This document shows, in pieces, positions 1 to 6,542 of a stretch of 7,933 bases of DNA. The DNA lies in the NCBI GenBank assembly GCA_002366645.1, contig DFBM01000092.1:1-7933 (forward strand), given 5' to 3'. The stretch's first letter is position 1. Each line of letters opens with the position of its first letter. Origin of the DNA: Rhodobacterales bacterium UBA3080. Lineage in GTDB: Bacteria; Pseudomonadota; Alphaproteobacteria; Rhodobacterales; Rhodobacteraceae. Both the position numbers and the translations under genes were made by a program. The notes under the pieces are model-generated. The model was given only the letters and a program-made list of their open reading frames with translations, ran no database searches and had not been told where the DNA came from.

Positions 1-1467
1 CCGATCGTCGAGGCTGCGCTTTACGGCCTGCTAACCGCCCTGATCTTTACCTTTTGGCCTTTGGCACGCGCAATCGACATTCGTGCGGCGGGGCTGTTTC
101 GGGACGAAATTGACGCGGAGCAAAAATTCCCGCGCTGGTATTTCATGGTGATTATCGCCGGCTTGGTCGGGCTGCTCGTGGGGCTCGCGACGTTGTTTGC
201 TGCGGTTCCCAAGCTGGCGCTCTGGTCGGCGTTCGGGGTGATGGCAGCGCTTTTGGTGCTGGCTCTGGCCGCGCGCATCACGAAAGCTGTGGCCAGTCGG
301 CTGGCACGTGCGCGCATGGCACGCGGGCGTCCTGCGTTACGCACTGCGCTCGGGTCGGTGGGTGGGCCGGGTGGCGAAGCGACGTCGGTGATCCTGTCGC
401 TCGGGCTTGGTTTATCGATTCTGGCGACCGTCGGGCAGATAGATGCCAATATGCAAAATGCCATATCCGATGAAATCACAACTGCTGCCCCGACATATTT
501 CTTTCTGGATATACTGAACGACCAGCACGACGAGTTTGTGGAGATTGTTCTGGCAGATGAAGGCGTGACAAAAATCGACACGGCACCGATGCTGCAAGGC
601 ATCATCACCCGCGTTAACGGCGAGCCTGCGAAAGAGGTATTCGGCGACCATTGGGCTTTGGAGGGCGACCGCGGTATCACCTACTCGGCGGTTCCGCCAA
701 ATGATGTGGCGCTGACTGAAGGCGAATGGTGGCCCGAGGACTATGATGGCCCGCCTTTGATGAGTTTTACTGCGGATGATGCTGCGGAGCTTGGTTTGGT
801 GATTGGCGACCAGATTACGTTCAATTTGCTAGGCCGGGATATTACTTCGACGATCACGAATTTTCGCGATGTCGAGTGGTCCGGCATGGGGATTAACTTC
901 CTGATGGTGCTGAACTCGTCGGCCCTGCAATCCGGGCCGCATTCGCATATTGCCACACTATTTGCGGAGCCAGAGGCCGAGGGGCGCTTGCTGCGCGATC
1001 TTGCCAATACCTTCCCGAATATCACTGCGATCCGTGTTGGTGACGCGATTGCACAGGTTACCGTAGCACTGAACGGTATTGCGTCGGCGATACGCTGGGG
1101 AGCTGCGGCGACGTTGCTGACAGGCTTTGTAGTCCTGATCGGAGCGGCGGCTGCGGGGGAAAGGCGTCGTGTTTACGAGGCGGCTGTCCTGAAGACGCTC
1201 GGCGCTACACGCGCGCGGATATTGTCGAGCTTTGCCCTACGCGCGGCTATCTTGGGTGGTGCAGCGGGGCTGGTCGCAATCGCTTTTGGCGGTGTTGCCG
1301 GTTGGGCCGTGATGACATTCGTGATGGAAGTAGACTTCAGTTTCGAGGTTCTATCAGCAATCGGCATCGTGCTCGGCGGTGCTTTGGCGAGCCTGCTGGC
1401 AGGTTTGGCGTTCGCTTTACGTCCATTGGCTGCACGACCGGCACAAGTTTTAAGGGCACGTGAATAA
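1..1467 (+). CDS. ABC transporter permease, FtsX/YbbP-like (5' end outside window)
   Basis: The reading frame is open from base 1, and the translated bases before the first apparent start (TTG at 61) form a good membrane helix (ALYGLLTALIF...), so the gene begins upstream; 488 codons plus the stop are visible. Membrane segments lie at about visible residues 5-22, 48-66, 73-90 and 125-140. A soluble, presumably periplasmic, domain follows (about 145-355), then a C-terminal block of three or four helices. The block opens with an R-x-YEAAVLKTLGATRARIL segment, the FtsX-family cytoplasmic loop that contacts the ATPase. This is the layout of large MacB/YbbP-type permeases, which partner an ATP-binding protein (YbbA-like), probably encoded just upstream. 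Such systems move or extract hydrophobic molecules or lipoproteins, or act mechanically; the substrate here is unknown. The family call is firm and the role is open. Confidence 0.88.
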   Translation, partial: PIVEAALYGLLTALIFTFWPLARAIDIRAAGLFRDEIDAEQKFPRWYFMVIIAGLVGLLVGLATLFAAVPKLALWSAFGVMAALLVLALAARITKAVASRLARARMARGRPALRTALGSVGGPGGEATSVILSLGLGLSILATVGQIDANMQNAISDEITTAAPTYFFLDILNDQHDEFVEIVLADEGVTKIDTAPMLQGIITRVNGEPAKEVFGDHWALEGDRGITYSAVPPNDVALTEGEWWPEDYDGPPLMSFTADDAAELGLVIGDQITFNLLGRDITSTITNFRDVEWSGMGINFLMVLNSSALQSGPHSHIATLFAEPEAEGRLLRDLANTFPNITAIRVGDAIAQVTVALNGIASAIRWGAAATLLTGFVVLIGAAAAGERRRVYEAAVLKTLGATRARILSSFALRAAILGGAAGLVAIAFGGVAGWAVMTFVMEVDFSFEVLSAIGIVLGGALASLLAGLAFALRPLAARPAQVLRARE

Positions 1468-1478
1468 TTCTGAATTTC

Positions 1479-1520
1479 TTGACCTTTTACCTTGAAAACG
1501 GTTAAGTTTATGACAATATC
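1479..1520 (+). promoter_or_regulatory. Candidate promoter region for the BI-1 gene
   Basis: Two overlapping -35-like boxes are present: TTGACC (1479-1484) and TTGAAA (1492-1497). Downstream -10 matches are weak (TTAAGT at 1502-1507 or CAATAT at 1514-1519, each 3 of 6). The position in the 99-nt gap between the permease stop and the BI-1 start is reasonable, but read-through from the permease is equally possible. Confidence 0.3.
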
Positions 1521-1578
1521 CAACGGGTAACGTGCAACTCAAACGGGTTGCGTCACGGTTTACTATATGGAGGGTCAT

Positions 1579-2346
1579 ATGGCCGAATACGAAACTGTCC
1601 GCCGCGCTGGTGCAGGCGTTCGCACTGCGGAAATCGACGCCGGACTACGGGCGCATATGAATAAAGTCTATGGGCTGATGTCCATCGCAATGGTCGTTAC
1701 GGGCATTGTTGCCTATCTGGTAGGTACGGATCTTTCGTCCTTTATGGCCGGTCAGGAGACACGTTTGTTGTCACCAGGCATGATTCAGGCGATGTTCACC
1801 GCCCCAATCTCCTATGTAATTATGTTCGCCCCGCTTGGCATGGTGCTGTTCTTCGGTTCCGCCGTTAACCGCATGTCACAATCCGGCGCGCAAATGTTCT
1901 TCTATGTGTTTGCAGGACTGATGGGGCTGTCAATTAGCTCGATCTTCGCCGTTTACACCGGATTTTCGATTGCGCAGACGTTCTTTGTAACGGCGATCGC
2001 ATTCGCGAGCCTCAGCTTGTACGGTTACACCACAAAGAAAGACATCTCCGCTTGGGGTAGCTTCCTGATCATGGGTGTAATTGGCCTGATCATCGCGTCG
2101 ATCGTGAACATCTTCTTGCAAAGTGCCGCGATGGAATTCGCAGTATCCGCGCTTGGTGTGCTGATCTTTGCTGGTCTTACCGCCTACGACACACAGAAAA
2201 TCAAGAACGAATACCTGCAGGTACGTGGCATGCCAGACGGCGAAGCCATTGCGGGCAAGATGGCCATTTCAGGCGCACTCAGCCTCTATCTGGACTTCAT
2301 CAACCTGTTCTTGTTCCTGCTGCGCTTTATGGGCAACCGTAACTAA
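1579..2346 (+). CDS. Bax inhibitor-1 / YccA family membrane protein
   Basis: A 255-aa, very hydrophobic protein with about seven membrane segments (residues ~32-50, 77-96, 105-125, 129-148, 157-181, 186-203, 228-252). Two family signatures are visible: AYDTQKIK (202-209) and LYLDFINLF (237-245). Their aspartates D204 and D239 correspond to the di-aspartyl pair (D171/D195) that gates the pH-sensitive calcium leak in the Bacillus homologue YetJ. Bacterial members are inner-membrane proteins; E. coli YccA modulates the FtsH protease, and calcium leak has been shown for YetJ. Which applies here is unknown. An upstream in-frame ATG at 1567 is disfavoured because it overlaps the Shine-Dalgarno GGAGGG (1569-1574), which lies 4 nt before the ATG at 1579; the difference is four residues. 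The gene ends in its own terminator. Confidence 0.93.
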   Translation: MAEYETVRRAGAGVRTAEIDAGLRAHMNKVYGLMSIAMVVTGIVAYLVGTDLSSFMAGQETRLLSPGMIQAMFTAPISYVIMFAPLGMVLFFGSAVNRMSQSGAQMFFYVFAGLMGLSISSIFAVYTGFSIAQTFFVTAIAFASLSLYGYTTKKDISAWGSFLIMGVIGLIIASIVNIFLQSAAMEFAVSALGVLIFAGLTAYDTQKIKNEYLQVRGMPDGEAIAGKMAISGALSLYLDFINLFLFLLRFMGNRN

Positions 2347-2374
2347 GCAAGGTTCAACAAAACCACTGAATACG

Positions 2375-2404
2375 AAAAGGCCGGAGTTCGCTCCGGCCTT
2401 TTTT
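2375..2404 (+). terminator. Strong intrinsic terminator, probably bidirectional
   Basis: A perfect 10-bp stem AAGGCCGGAG (2377-2386) / CTCCGGCCTT (2391-2400) has a TTCG loop. Two more A-T pairs can extend it, and a run of six T ends it at 2404. It lies 28 nt after the BI-1 stop. On the other strand the stem is followed by TTTT, so it could also stop transcription coming from the convergent YqcI/YcgG gene. Confidence 0.93.
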
Positions 2405-2568
2405 GTTAGGTATAGTGAATTTTAGCGTGATCCCGTGGACGTCTGCTTTGAGCCCACTTCACCGGATGCTGCGTATGGCCTGAAGGGACACGATCGGGGG
2501 TTAAGCTGTCATTACTTAGCGCTCTTGGCCCGTGTGGATTGATCAACACGCCGTTTTGTGTGCAGGCA

Positions 2569-3300
2569 TCAATCTCGCATTTGGAAGGGGCAGTCGCTGA
2601 GTTTGGCTAAATTACCCTCGGAAAGAGCATACTGAATCCATTCCAGCTCTCCCTTTTGATAGCGACCTAACAAAGGCGAATGCGGCACCTCATCATAGGC
2701 TGTAGAACGCGCCCGGATCTTGGATCGCACCCTTTCTCCCTCGGGCGTATCCCCCGCCACGAGGTCAAAGCGTTCACGTGGATTAATCACTAATGTGAAA
2801 TGGCGTCCGAGGTTTCGACTGCGACGCCTTTTATGCAAAGGAGCAGACATGTTCACAAATAATTGCACGCCTCCGAAGCAAAATGACCAAAAGGGTTTCG
2901 ATGGCATTTTTGGGACATCTCCAGGCCAGGGGGTCGGGTCGTTTTCGTGCCAACTTTGTAGCGCCTGCCACCCAAATTCTTGATATTGCTCAAGACTGTC
3001 AAAATTTGCCGCCTGCTCGGAGAAAACCATCAGAAGAGGTTTAGCACTGTCCAGCCGCCCGTCCCATTGACGGCAGTTGGCAATGTATTGAAGAAGGTCA
3101 CGCGCGCCAGTTTGAAACCCTCTTTCACCAGGGGCGTCAATGAAAGAGAATTGGAGCAGTTCTCGGCGGAAGGCGTTTTGTGAAAATGTGCAGGGAAAAT
3201 CCGACGGAGGCGTGAGGCGCTCGGCCAAGTCATCGAAAGTAGCCTTTTGCCAGTTGGCAACCCCCATTCGGGACAGGTTTCTCTGCGTTATAAGTGCCAT
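2569..3300 (-). CDS. YqcI/YcgG family protein (possible heme-dependent N-oxygenase-like)
   Basis: A 243-aa soluble protein without a signal peptide or membrane segment. It carries both hallmarks of the YqcI/YcgG family (PF08892 as I recall it): an FPC motif near the N-terminus (residues 35-37) and a CPF motif near the C-terminus (237-239). Between them is a conserved-looking core with KPFWSFCFGG (136-145) and a basic stretch leading into TLVINPRERFD (169-179). Most family members are uncharacterised. Some relatives, such as GntA of guanitoxin biosynthesis, have been linked to heme-dependent N-hydroxylation of arginine-type substrates, so a similar chemistry is possible but unproven here. The ATG at 3300 is chosen because GAGG stands 5 nt upstream; an in-frame GTG at 3381 would add 27 residues but has no ribosome site. 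The gene is alone: it converges with the BI-1 gene and is separated from rpmG by about 400 nt and a terminator. Confidence 0.82.
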   Translation of the reverse strand: MALITQRNLSRMGVANWQKATFDDLAERLTPPSDFPCTFSQNAFRRELLQFSFIDAPGERGFQTGARDLLQYIANCRQWDGRLDSAKPLLMVFSEQAANFDSLEQYQEFGWQALQSWHENDPTPWPGDVPKMPSKPFWSFCFGGVQLFVNMSAPLHKRRRSRNLGRHFTLVINPRERFDLVAGDTPEGERVRSKIRARSTAYDEVPHSPLLGRYQKGELEWIQYALSEGNLAKLSDCPFQMRD

Positions 3301-3650
3301 TTCAACCTCATCACATTCGCTATGGGGAATATGTAGGTCGCATCGGGTTTGCGCAAGGGGTTTGACGGCAAGGATGTGCACTGAGTGTCATGCCGGCTGT
3401 TAAAGCCAGAGTACTAGACTATGATCTCGGTCGCCACATGGACCTTCATGCTTAGGCTCTAGTTCCCGCTGGACCTACCGAATATTGATGTCGTAACGCA
3501 ACGTAACGCAACGTAACGCGACATTCGTGCAAGTGAGACCAAAGCCTGCATTGTCCGCACACTAGCCATTCGATCCAAAATTCAGAAAGACGACAATTTG
3601 TGACCATCCGAGCTATTGTTGTTCAGACCTTTAAAATCCCGTGCGCAACG
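3301..3650. other. Gene-free stretch between YqcI/YcgG and rpmG terminator
   Basis: No reading frame with a plausible start, ribosome site and protein-like composition was found on either strand, and no tRNA-like cloverleaf was recognised. It must contain the promoter of the minus-strand YqcI/YcgG gene, but no convincing -35/-10 pair was found. The only clear structure is the 10-bp tandem repeat at 3492-3521. It may be decayed coding sequence or an intergenic element. Confidence 0.5.
3492..3521. repeat. Three tandem copies of a 10-bp unit (CGTAACGCAA)
   Basis: The unit CGTAACGCAA occurs at 3492-3501 and 3502-3511 exactly, and at 3512-3521 with one change (CGTAACGCGA). The period is close to one DNA helical turn. 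It lies about 190 nt upstream of the YqcI/YcgG start on that gene's 5' side, so it could be a binding array or a simple slippage repeat. Confidence 0.9.
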
Positions 3651-3675
3651 AAAAAAACCGCTAGAAAACTAGCGG
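3651..3675 (-). terminator. Intrinsic terminator of rpmG
   Basis: A perfect 7-bp inverted repeat CCGCTAG (3658-3664) / CTAGCGG (3669-3675) has a 4-nt loop. It is followed in the minus direction by seven T (plus-strand A run 3651-3657). It begins 30 nt after the rpmG stop codon. Confidence 0.92.
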
Positions 3676-3705
3676 CCCTCAATTCCGTAAGAAGCTAAAT
3701 CAAGA

Positions 3706-3873
3706 TTACTTGATTTTGCCTTCTTTATATTCGACGTGCTTGCGCACAACCGGATCGTACTTCATTTTGACCATTTTCTCGGTCATTGTACGTGCGTTTT
3801 TCTTGGTCACATAAAAGTGGCCGGTATCCGCGGTGGAATTCAGGCGGATTTTGATAGTTGTTGGCTTCGCCAT
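3706..3873 (-). CDS. rpmG: 50S ribosomal protein L33
   Basis: A 55-aa basic protein beginning MAKPTTIKIRLNSTADTGHF and ending EYKEGKIK. Length and sequence are typical of bacterial L33, a small protein of the large ribosomal subunit near the tRNA exit site. It has no cysteines, so it is the zinc-free (C-minus) form that is usual in alphaproteobacteria. An AGGAG ribosome site (3882-3886) lies 8 nt before the ATG. The gene has a candidate promoter upstream and an intrinsic terminator downstream, so it can be expressed alone, although transcripts from the NUDIX gene on the same strand could run into it. Lysine- and threonine-rich composition and strong conservation make the identification secure. 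Confidence 0.97.
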   Translation of the reverse strand: MAKPTTIKIRLNSTADTGHFYVTKKNARTMTEKMVKMKYDPVVRKHVEYKEGKIK

Positions 3874-3944
3874 GTGTCCATCTCCTCGCGGGTCGACCGC
3901 GTTTTATCTGCTAGCAGGGAAATTCCCTTAAATCTCGAATTGGC

Positions 3945-3972
3945 GTTCTACACCTGTTGGGGCCGGAGTCAA
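3945..3972 (-). promoter_or_regulatory. Candidate sigma-70 promoter of rpmG
   Basis: On the minus strand TTGACT (3972-3967) is followed after 16 nt by TAGAAC (3950-3945), matching 5 of 6 and 4 of 6 consensus bases. A start near 3938 would give a leader of about 65 nt. The -35 box lies between the NUDIX stop and rpmG, as expected for a highly expressed ribosomal protein gene needing its own promoter. Confidence 0.6.
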
Positions 3973-4005
3973 GTGCGAAGCGGCGCTATCTTGCATATTT
4001 TCGGA

Positions 4006-4716
4006 TTAGAACAGAGAGAAATGTGAACGCTCGTCGTCATGGTGGAAAAACGGTATTTTGCGCGGGGTTTCAGGCTCGCGGGTGATGGCCAGCACTTCGG
4101 ACAAGACCACTTCGGTGATGAAGGGTAGATCGAGCGCTTTGGCCTCCTCCAGATCGATCCAGTGCAAATGCCCGAGTTCGTCCGAGGCTTCGCTGAAATC
4201 ATCGTCCGGCCCAAAAACCGCTGCGGAATCCGCAATGAAGAAACGAGCGTCGAAGCGGCGCGAACGGCCCGGTGGCGTAATCGCACGGAAAAAGAACTGA
4301 AGAATATCGGCCCGAGGCGCCAGACCTTTGTCGTAGAAGCCCCGCCAGTCCGCAGGGACGTCGCTGGAGGGCGTGCCAAGGTCTGCCAGCATCAGACCCG
4401 TTTCTTCCCACAACTCCCGCACAGCAGCCATTGCCAGCGCAGGCGCGATGCCTGCCGGTGCTTCGTGCGAAAGCTTTTCTGTGGCCAGTGGCGTAAGCGG
4501 ACGCGCGGGGGTTATGTCATAGTCTTGCTTATCGAGAGCCCCACCCGGAAAGACGTATTTGTTGGGCATGAAAACCGCACCCGATCCCCGTTGCCCCATC
4601 AATACCTGATGCTTGTCATTTCGCTTACGCAGCAGAACAATCGTTGCAGCGTCGCGAATTACCCGTCTTTTCTCTGCTTCATCCATAGTGGGAATATGTG
4701 GCGGAAAGGTTGGCAA
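4006..4716 (-). CDS. NUDIX hydrolase with insertion in the NUDIX box
   Basis: A 236-aa protein. The NUDIX fold starts with RDAATIVLLR (21-30) and reaches FPGG (56-59). The catalytic signature RELWEETGL (100-108) supplies the metal-binding glutamates E101, E104 and E105. In the classical box about 14 residues separate the glycine from the RE pair; here about 41 do, so there is an extra loop of some 27 residues (roughly 62-92), as in NUDT19/RP2p-like and some CoA pyrophosphatase-type members. NUDIX enzymes cleave nucleoside diphosphates linked to another group; the substrate is not clear. The start is uncertain: TTG at 4716 has GGAG 9 nt upstream and lies 24 nt after the DUF983 stop, while the ATG at 4686 (10 residues shorter) has no ribosome site. 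It is probably co-transcribed with DUF983. Confidence 0.88.
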   Translation of the reverse strand: MPTFPPHIPTMDEAEKRRVIRDAATIVLLRKRNDKHQVLMGQRGSGAVFMPNKYVFPGGALDKQDYDITPARPLTPLATEKLSHEAPAGIAPALAMAAVRELWEETGLMLADLGTPSSDVPADWRGFYDKGLAPRADILQFFFRAITPPGRSRRFDARFFIADSAAVFGPDDDFSEASDELGHLHWIDLEEAKALDLPFITEVVLSEVLAITREPETPRKIPFFHHDDERSHFSLF

Positions 4717-4740
4717 TGTCCAGCACTCCGTTACGGCGCT

Positions 4741-5157
4741 TTATTCGTTGAACGCTGAATCTATGTCATCGCCGAATCCGTGCATCCGCTTTGCCCATTG
4801 AACCGCTACGAAGGCGCCTTTCAGACGTGGTAGCAGATAAAGCGCCAATAAAAGAAACATGATGGAAAAGCCGATTGCCATCATCCAGCCTTCGGGCCGG
4901 AATAGTTCGAAAACGAGCAGCATCAATGGAGCAAGCAAATGCCCCGAGATCATGATTGTTGCCCATGCCGGGCCGTCGTCTGCCCTGTGATGGTATAATT
5001 CTTCGGAGCATACAGGGCAGCAATCGCGTACTGTCAGGTAATCTCGCAACAGCGGGCCGCTTCCACAAGAAGGGCAACGCCGGCGCCAGCCACGCAATAG
5101 GGCTGTCTTCAACGAGCGCGGTGCTTCAATTTCAAAATTATGCAATTCGTTTGTCAT
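4741..5157 (-). CDS. DUF983 family zinc-ribbon membrane protein
   Basis: A 138-aa protein. The N-terminal part carries a likely zinc ribbon formed by CPSC (28-31) and CPVC (47-50), then the DDGPAWA segment (60-66) typical of DUF983. Two membrane helices follow (about 65-85 and 91-110) and a short charged tail. The function of the family is unknown. In alphaproteobacteria it is commonly found beside a NUDIX hydrolase and rpmG, as here, which suggests a housekeeping rather than a transferred locus. ATG at 5157 has AGGA about 4 nt upstream. The gene is first in the minus-strand run and is divergent from the EF-hand gene across 164 nt. Confidence 0.9.
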   Translation of the reverse strand: MTNELHNFEIEAPRSLKTALLRGWRRRCPSCGSGPLLRDYLTVRDCCPVCSEELYHHRADDGPAWATIMISGHLLAPLMLLVFELFRPEGWMMAIGFSIMFLLLALYLLPRLKGAFVAVQWAKRMHGFGDDIDSAFNE

Positions 5158-5321
5158 CCATCCTACTTATGGCAAAGGCAGGTAAATAGGAGTGGGACAA
5201 GCTGACTTGCGTCGGGATGTCGCAAAAAATTAATTTCGACGGAAATGCCGGGCTGTCCCGTTTGTATATGTGAAGGTCGCAACAATGTGGTCTCGCAAAA
5301 AAATCGCAAGGAGAGCAAACG

Positions 5322-5864
5322 ATGAAGAAATATACACTCACAGCACTGGCCGTATCGGTAGCAATTGGTGGCATGGGTCTGTCGACCGCAGTGACCGCAA
5401 TGCAGCGTGGGTCGCAGCTGCCAAGCTTTGAAGAGCTGGATACAAACAGTGACGGCGTCTTGACACAGGCAGAAATCGAAGCGATTGGCGCGGCCAAATT
5501 CGCCGAGTCCGACACAAATGGCGATGGGTTTCTTGACGCGGAGGAGTTGCAAGCAAAGATACAGACACGGATGCAATCCCGCGTAGGTGATCGTGGCCAC
5601 GGCCGGGATGGGGCGAAAGGTCCAATGGAAGTCAGAGCCGACCCTGAACTGATACAGGCGCAACAGTCCGAACGCCTGGAACTGGCAGCCAAACATATGC
5701 TGCAACGTGCGGACACGGATGGCGATGGCCAGCTAAGCTTGGAAGAGTCGCGCCCGCCACAGGCCGGTGATATGTTCGCCCGTGTAGATGCGGATGGTAA
5801 TGGCGAGATCAGCCTCGAAGAATGGGACGCTGCCAAGGCAAATCGCGGCAACCGCAACAACTGA
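5322..5864 (+). CDS. Exported protein with four EF-hands
   Basis: A 180-aa protein with a Sec signal peptide: MKK, a hydrophobic core, and a likely cut after STAVTA (residue 26). There is no lipobox cysteine, so the mature form should be soluble in the periplasm or secreted. Four canonical 12-residue calcium loops are visible, each with acidic residues at 1, 3 or 5 and glutamate at 12: D40-E51, D64-E75, D131-E142 and D156-E167. They form two pairs joined by a glycine/arginine-rich linker (~88-100) and a helix (~107-129). The fourth loop has Asn at position 5 (DADGNG), which is tolerated. AAGGAG (5308-5313) stands 8 nt before the ATG. The gene ends in TGATAA followed by a hairpin, then a sigma factor gene, suggesting a link to envelope signalling or calcium buffering. 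Its partner is unknown. Confidence 0.93.
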   Translation: MKKYTLTALAVSVAIGGMGLSTAVTAMQRGSQLPSFEELDTNSDGVLTQAEIEAIGAAKFAESDTNGDGFLDAEELQAKIQTRMQSRVGDRGHGRDGAKGPMEVRADPELIQAQQSERLELAAKHMLQRADTDGDGQLSLEESRPPQAGDMFARVDADGNGEISLEEWDAAKANRGNRNN

Positions 5865-5869
5865 TAACT

Positions 5870-5899
5870 TTGCAGGCCGGTGAGCGCATCGGTCTGCAA
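5870..5899 (+). terminator. Hairpin between EF-hand and sigma genes (terminator, attenuator or processing site)
   Basis: The arms TTGCAGGCCGGTG (5870-5882) and CATCGGTCTGCAA (5887-5899) pair over 13 bp with two G-U wobbles and an AGCG loop. It starts 6 nt after the EF-hand stop. Only a short CTTTC follows, so termination would be partial at best. Confidence 0.65.
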
Positions 5900-5942
5900 C
5901 TTTCGCAATGCATAGAGATTGGAAGCCCGATATAGATGCAGC

Positions 5943-6527
5943 ATGACTATGGCATTTGACGCAATGAGCGATACGAGCGACGGGGACCTACTCGCGCTTT
6001 ATGCGAATGGAGATCAGGCAGCCGCCCGGGCCCTGATGCTTCGCCATGCTCCGCGCGTTTTGTCACTGGCCAAGCGTTTGCTGAAAGACACGGTCGAGGC
6101 TGAAGATGTGACGCAGGAAGCAATGCTGCGCCTTTGGAAGGTCGCTCCGGACTGGCGAACCGGTGAGGCCAAGGTTTCAACGTGGTTATACCGTGTAGGC
6201 TCCAATCTTTGCACTGATCGCTTACGCAAGAAACGCGGCGTTGGTTTGGATGAAGCGCCCGAAATTGAAGATGAAACACCGAATGTCGAGGACCAGATGA
6301 TAGCTGCAGACAGAGGCCGCGCTGTGCACCGAGCGATGGAGCGTCTACCGGATCGTCAAAGGCTGGCACTGACCCTCCGACATTTTGAAGAACAATCGAA
6401 CCCCGAAATTGCCTTGGTGCTGGAGACCAGTGTCGAGGCTGTCGAAAGCCTGCTTTCGCGTGCGAGACGCACACTGGCGGCAGATTTATCAAGTAGCAGG
6501 TCGGCCCTTGGGCTGACTAAGGAATAA
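5943..6527 (+). CDS. ECF-type RNA polymerase sigma factor
   Basis: A 194-aa protein with the two-domain layout of extracytoplasmic-function sigma factors. Region 2 spans about residues 15-97, including EAEDVTQEAMLRLW (52-65) and the WLYRVGSNLCTDRLRKK stretch (81-97) that recognises the -10 element. An acidic linker (~103-118) follows, then region 4 at about 127-182 (AMERLPDRQRLALTLRHFEE and a helix-turn-helix ending SRARRTLAADL). It should direct RNA polymerase to an envelope-stress or metal/ligand regulon, probably including its own operon. The start is uncertain: TTG at 5919 and ATGs at 5943, 5949 and 5964 are all in frame, and none has a good Shine-Dalgarno site. ATG 5943 is taken as the first ATG ahead of the conserved region. 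The next gene begins 15 nt after its stop and is a likely anti-sigma factor. Confidence 0.92.
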   Translation: MTMAFDAMSDTSDGDLLALYANGDQAAARALMLRHAPRVLSLAKRLLKDTVEAEDVTQEAMLRLWKVAPDWRTGEAKVSTWLYRVGSNLCTDRLRKKRGVGLDEAPEIEDETPNVEDQMIAADRGRAVHRAMERLPDRQRLALTLRHFEEQSNPEIALVLETSVEAVESLLSRARRTLAADLSSSRSALGLTKE

Positions 6528-6542
6528 GGAAAGGAGAAAGGC

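Noticed and set aside
21..680. 219-aa open frame on the minus strand opposite the permease
   Set aside because: Serine/arginine-rich composition and full overlap with a clear membrane-protein frame mark it as a shadow.
2528..2560. CGTGT/ACACG inverted repeat followed by a short T run as a terminator
   Set aside because: Only a 5-bp stem, and on the wrong strand for the YqcI/YcgG gene.
3301..3381. N-terminal extension of the YqcI/YcgG protein from GTG at 3381
   Set aside because: No ribosome site before the GTG, whereas the ATG at 3300 has GAGG at 5 nt.
3492..3521. CRISPR array
   Set aside because: Units are 10 bp with no spacers and no cas genes nearby.
3736..4026. 96-aa plus-strand frame across rpmG
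   Set aside because: It lies antisense to the well-defined L33 gene and its promoter and has no protein-like features.
5241..5264. ECF-type promoter GGAAA...CGTTT upstream of the EF-hand gene
   Set aside because: The spacer is 13 nt against the usual 16-17, so the match is not convincing without comparison to orthologues.
5138..5944. 268-aa minus-strand frame opposite the EF-hand gene
   Set aside because: The plus-strand frame has a signal peptide, a strong ribosome site and four EF-hands; the minus frame is a low-complexity Ser/Cys-rich shadow.
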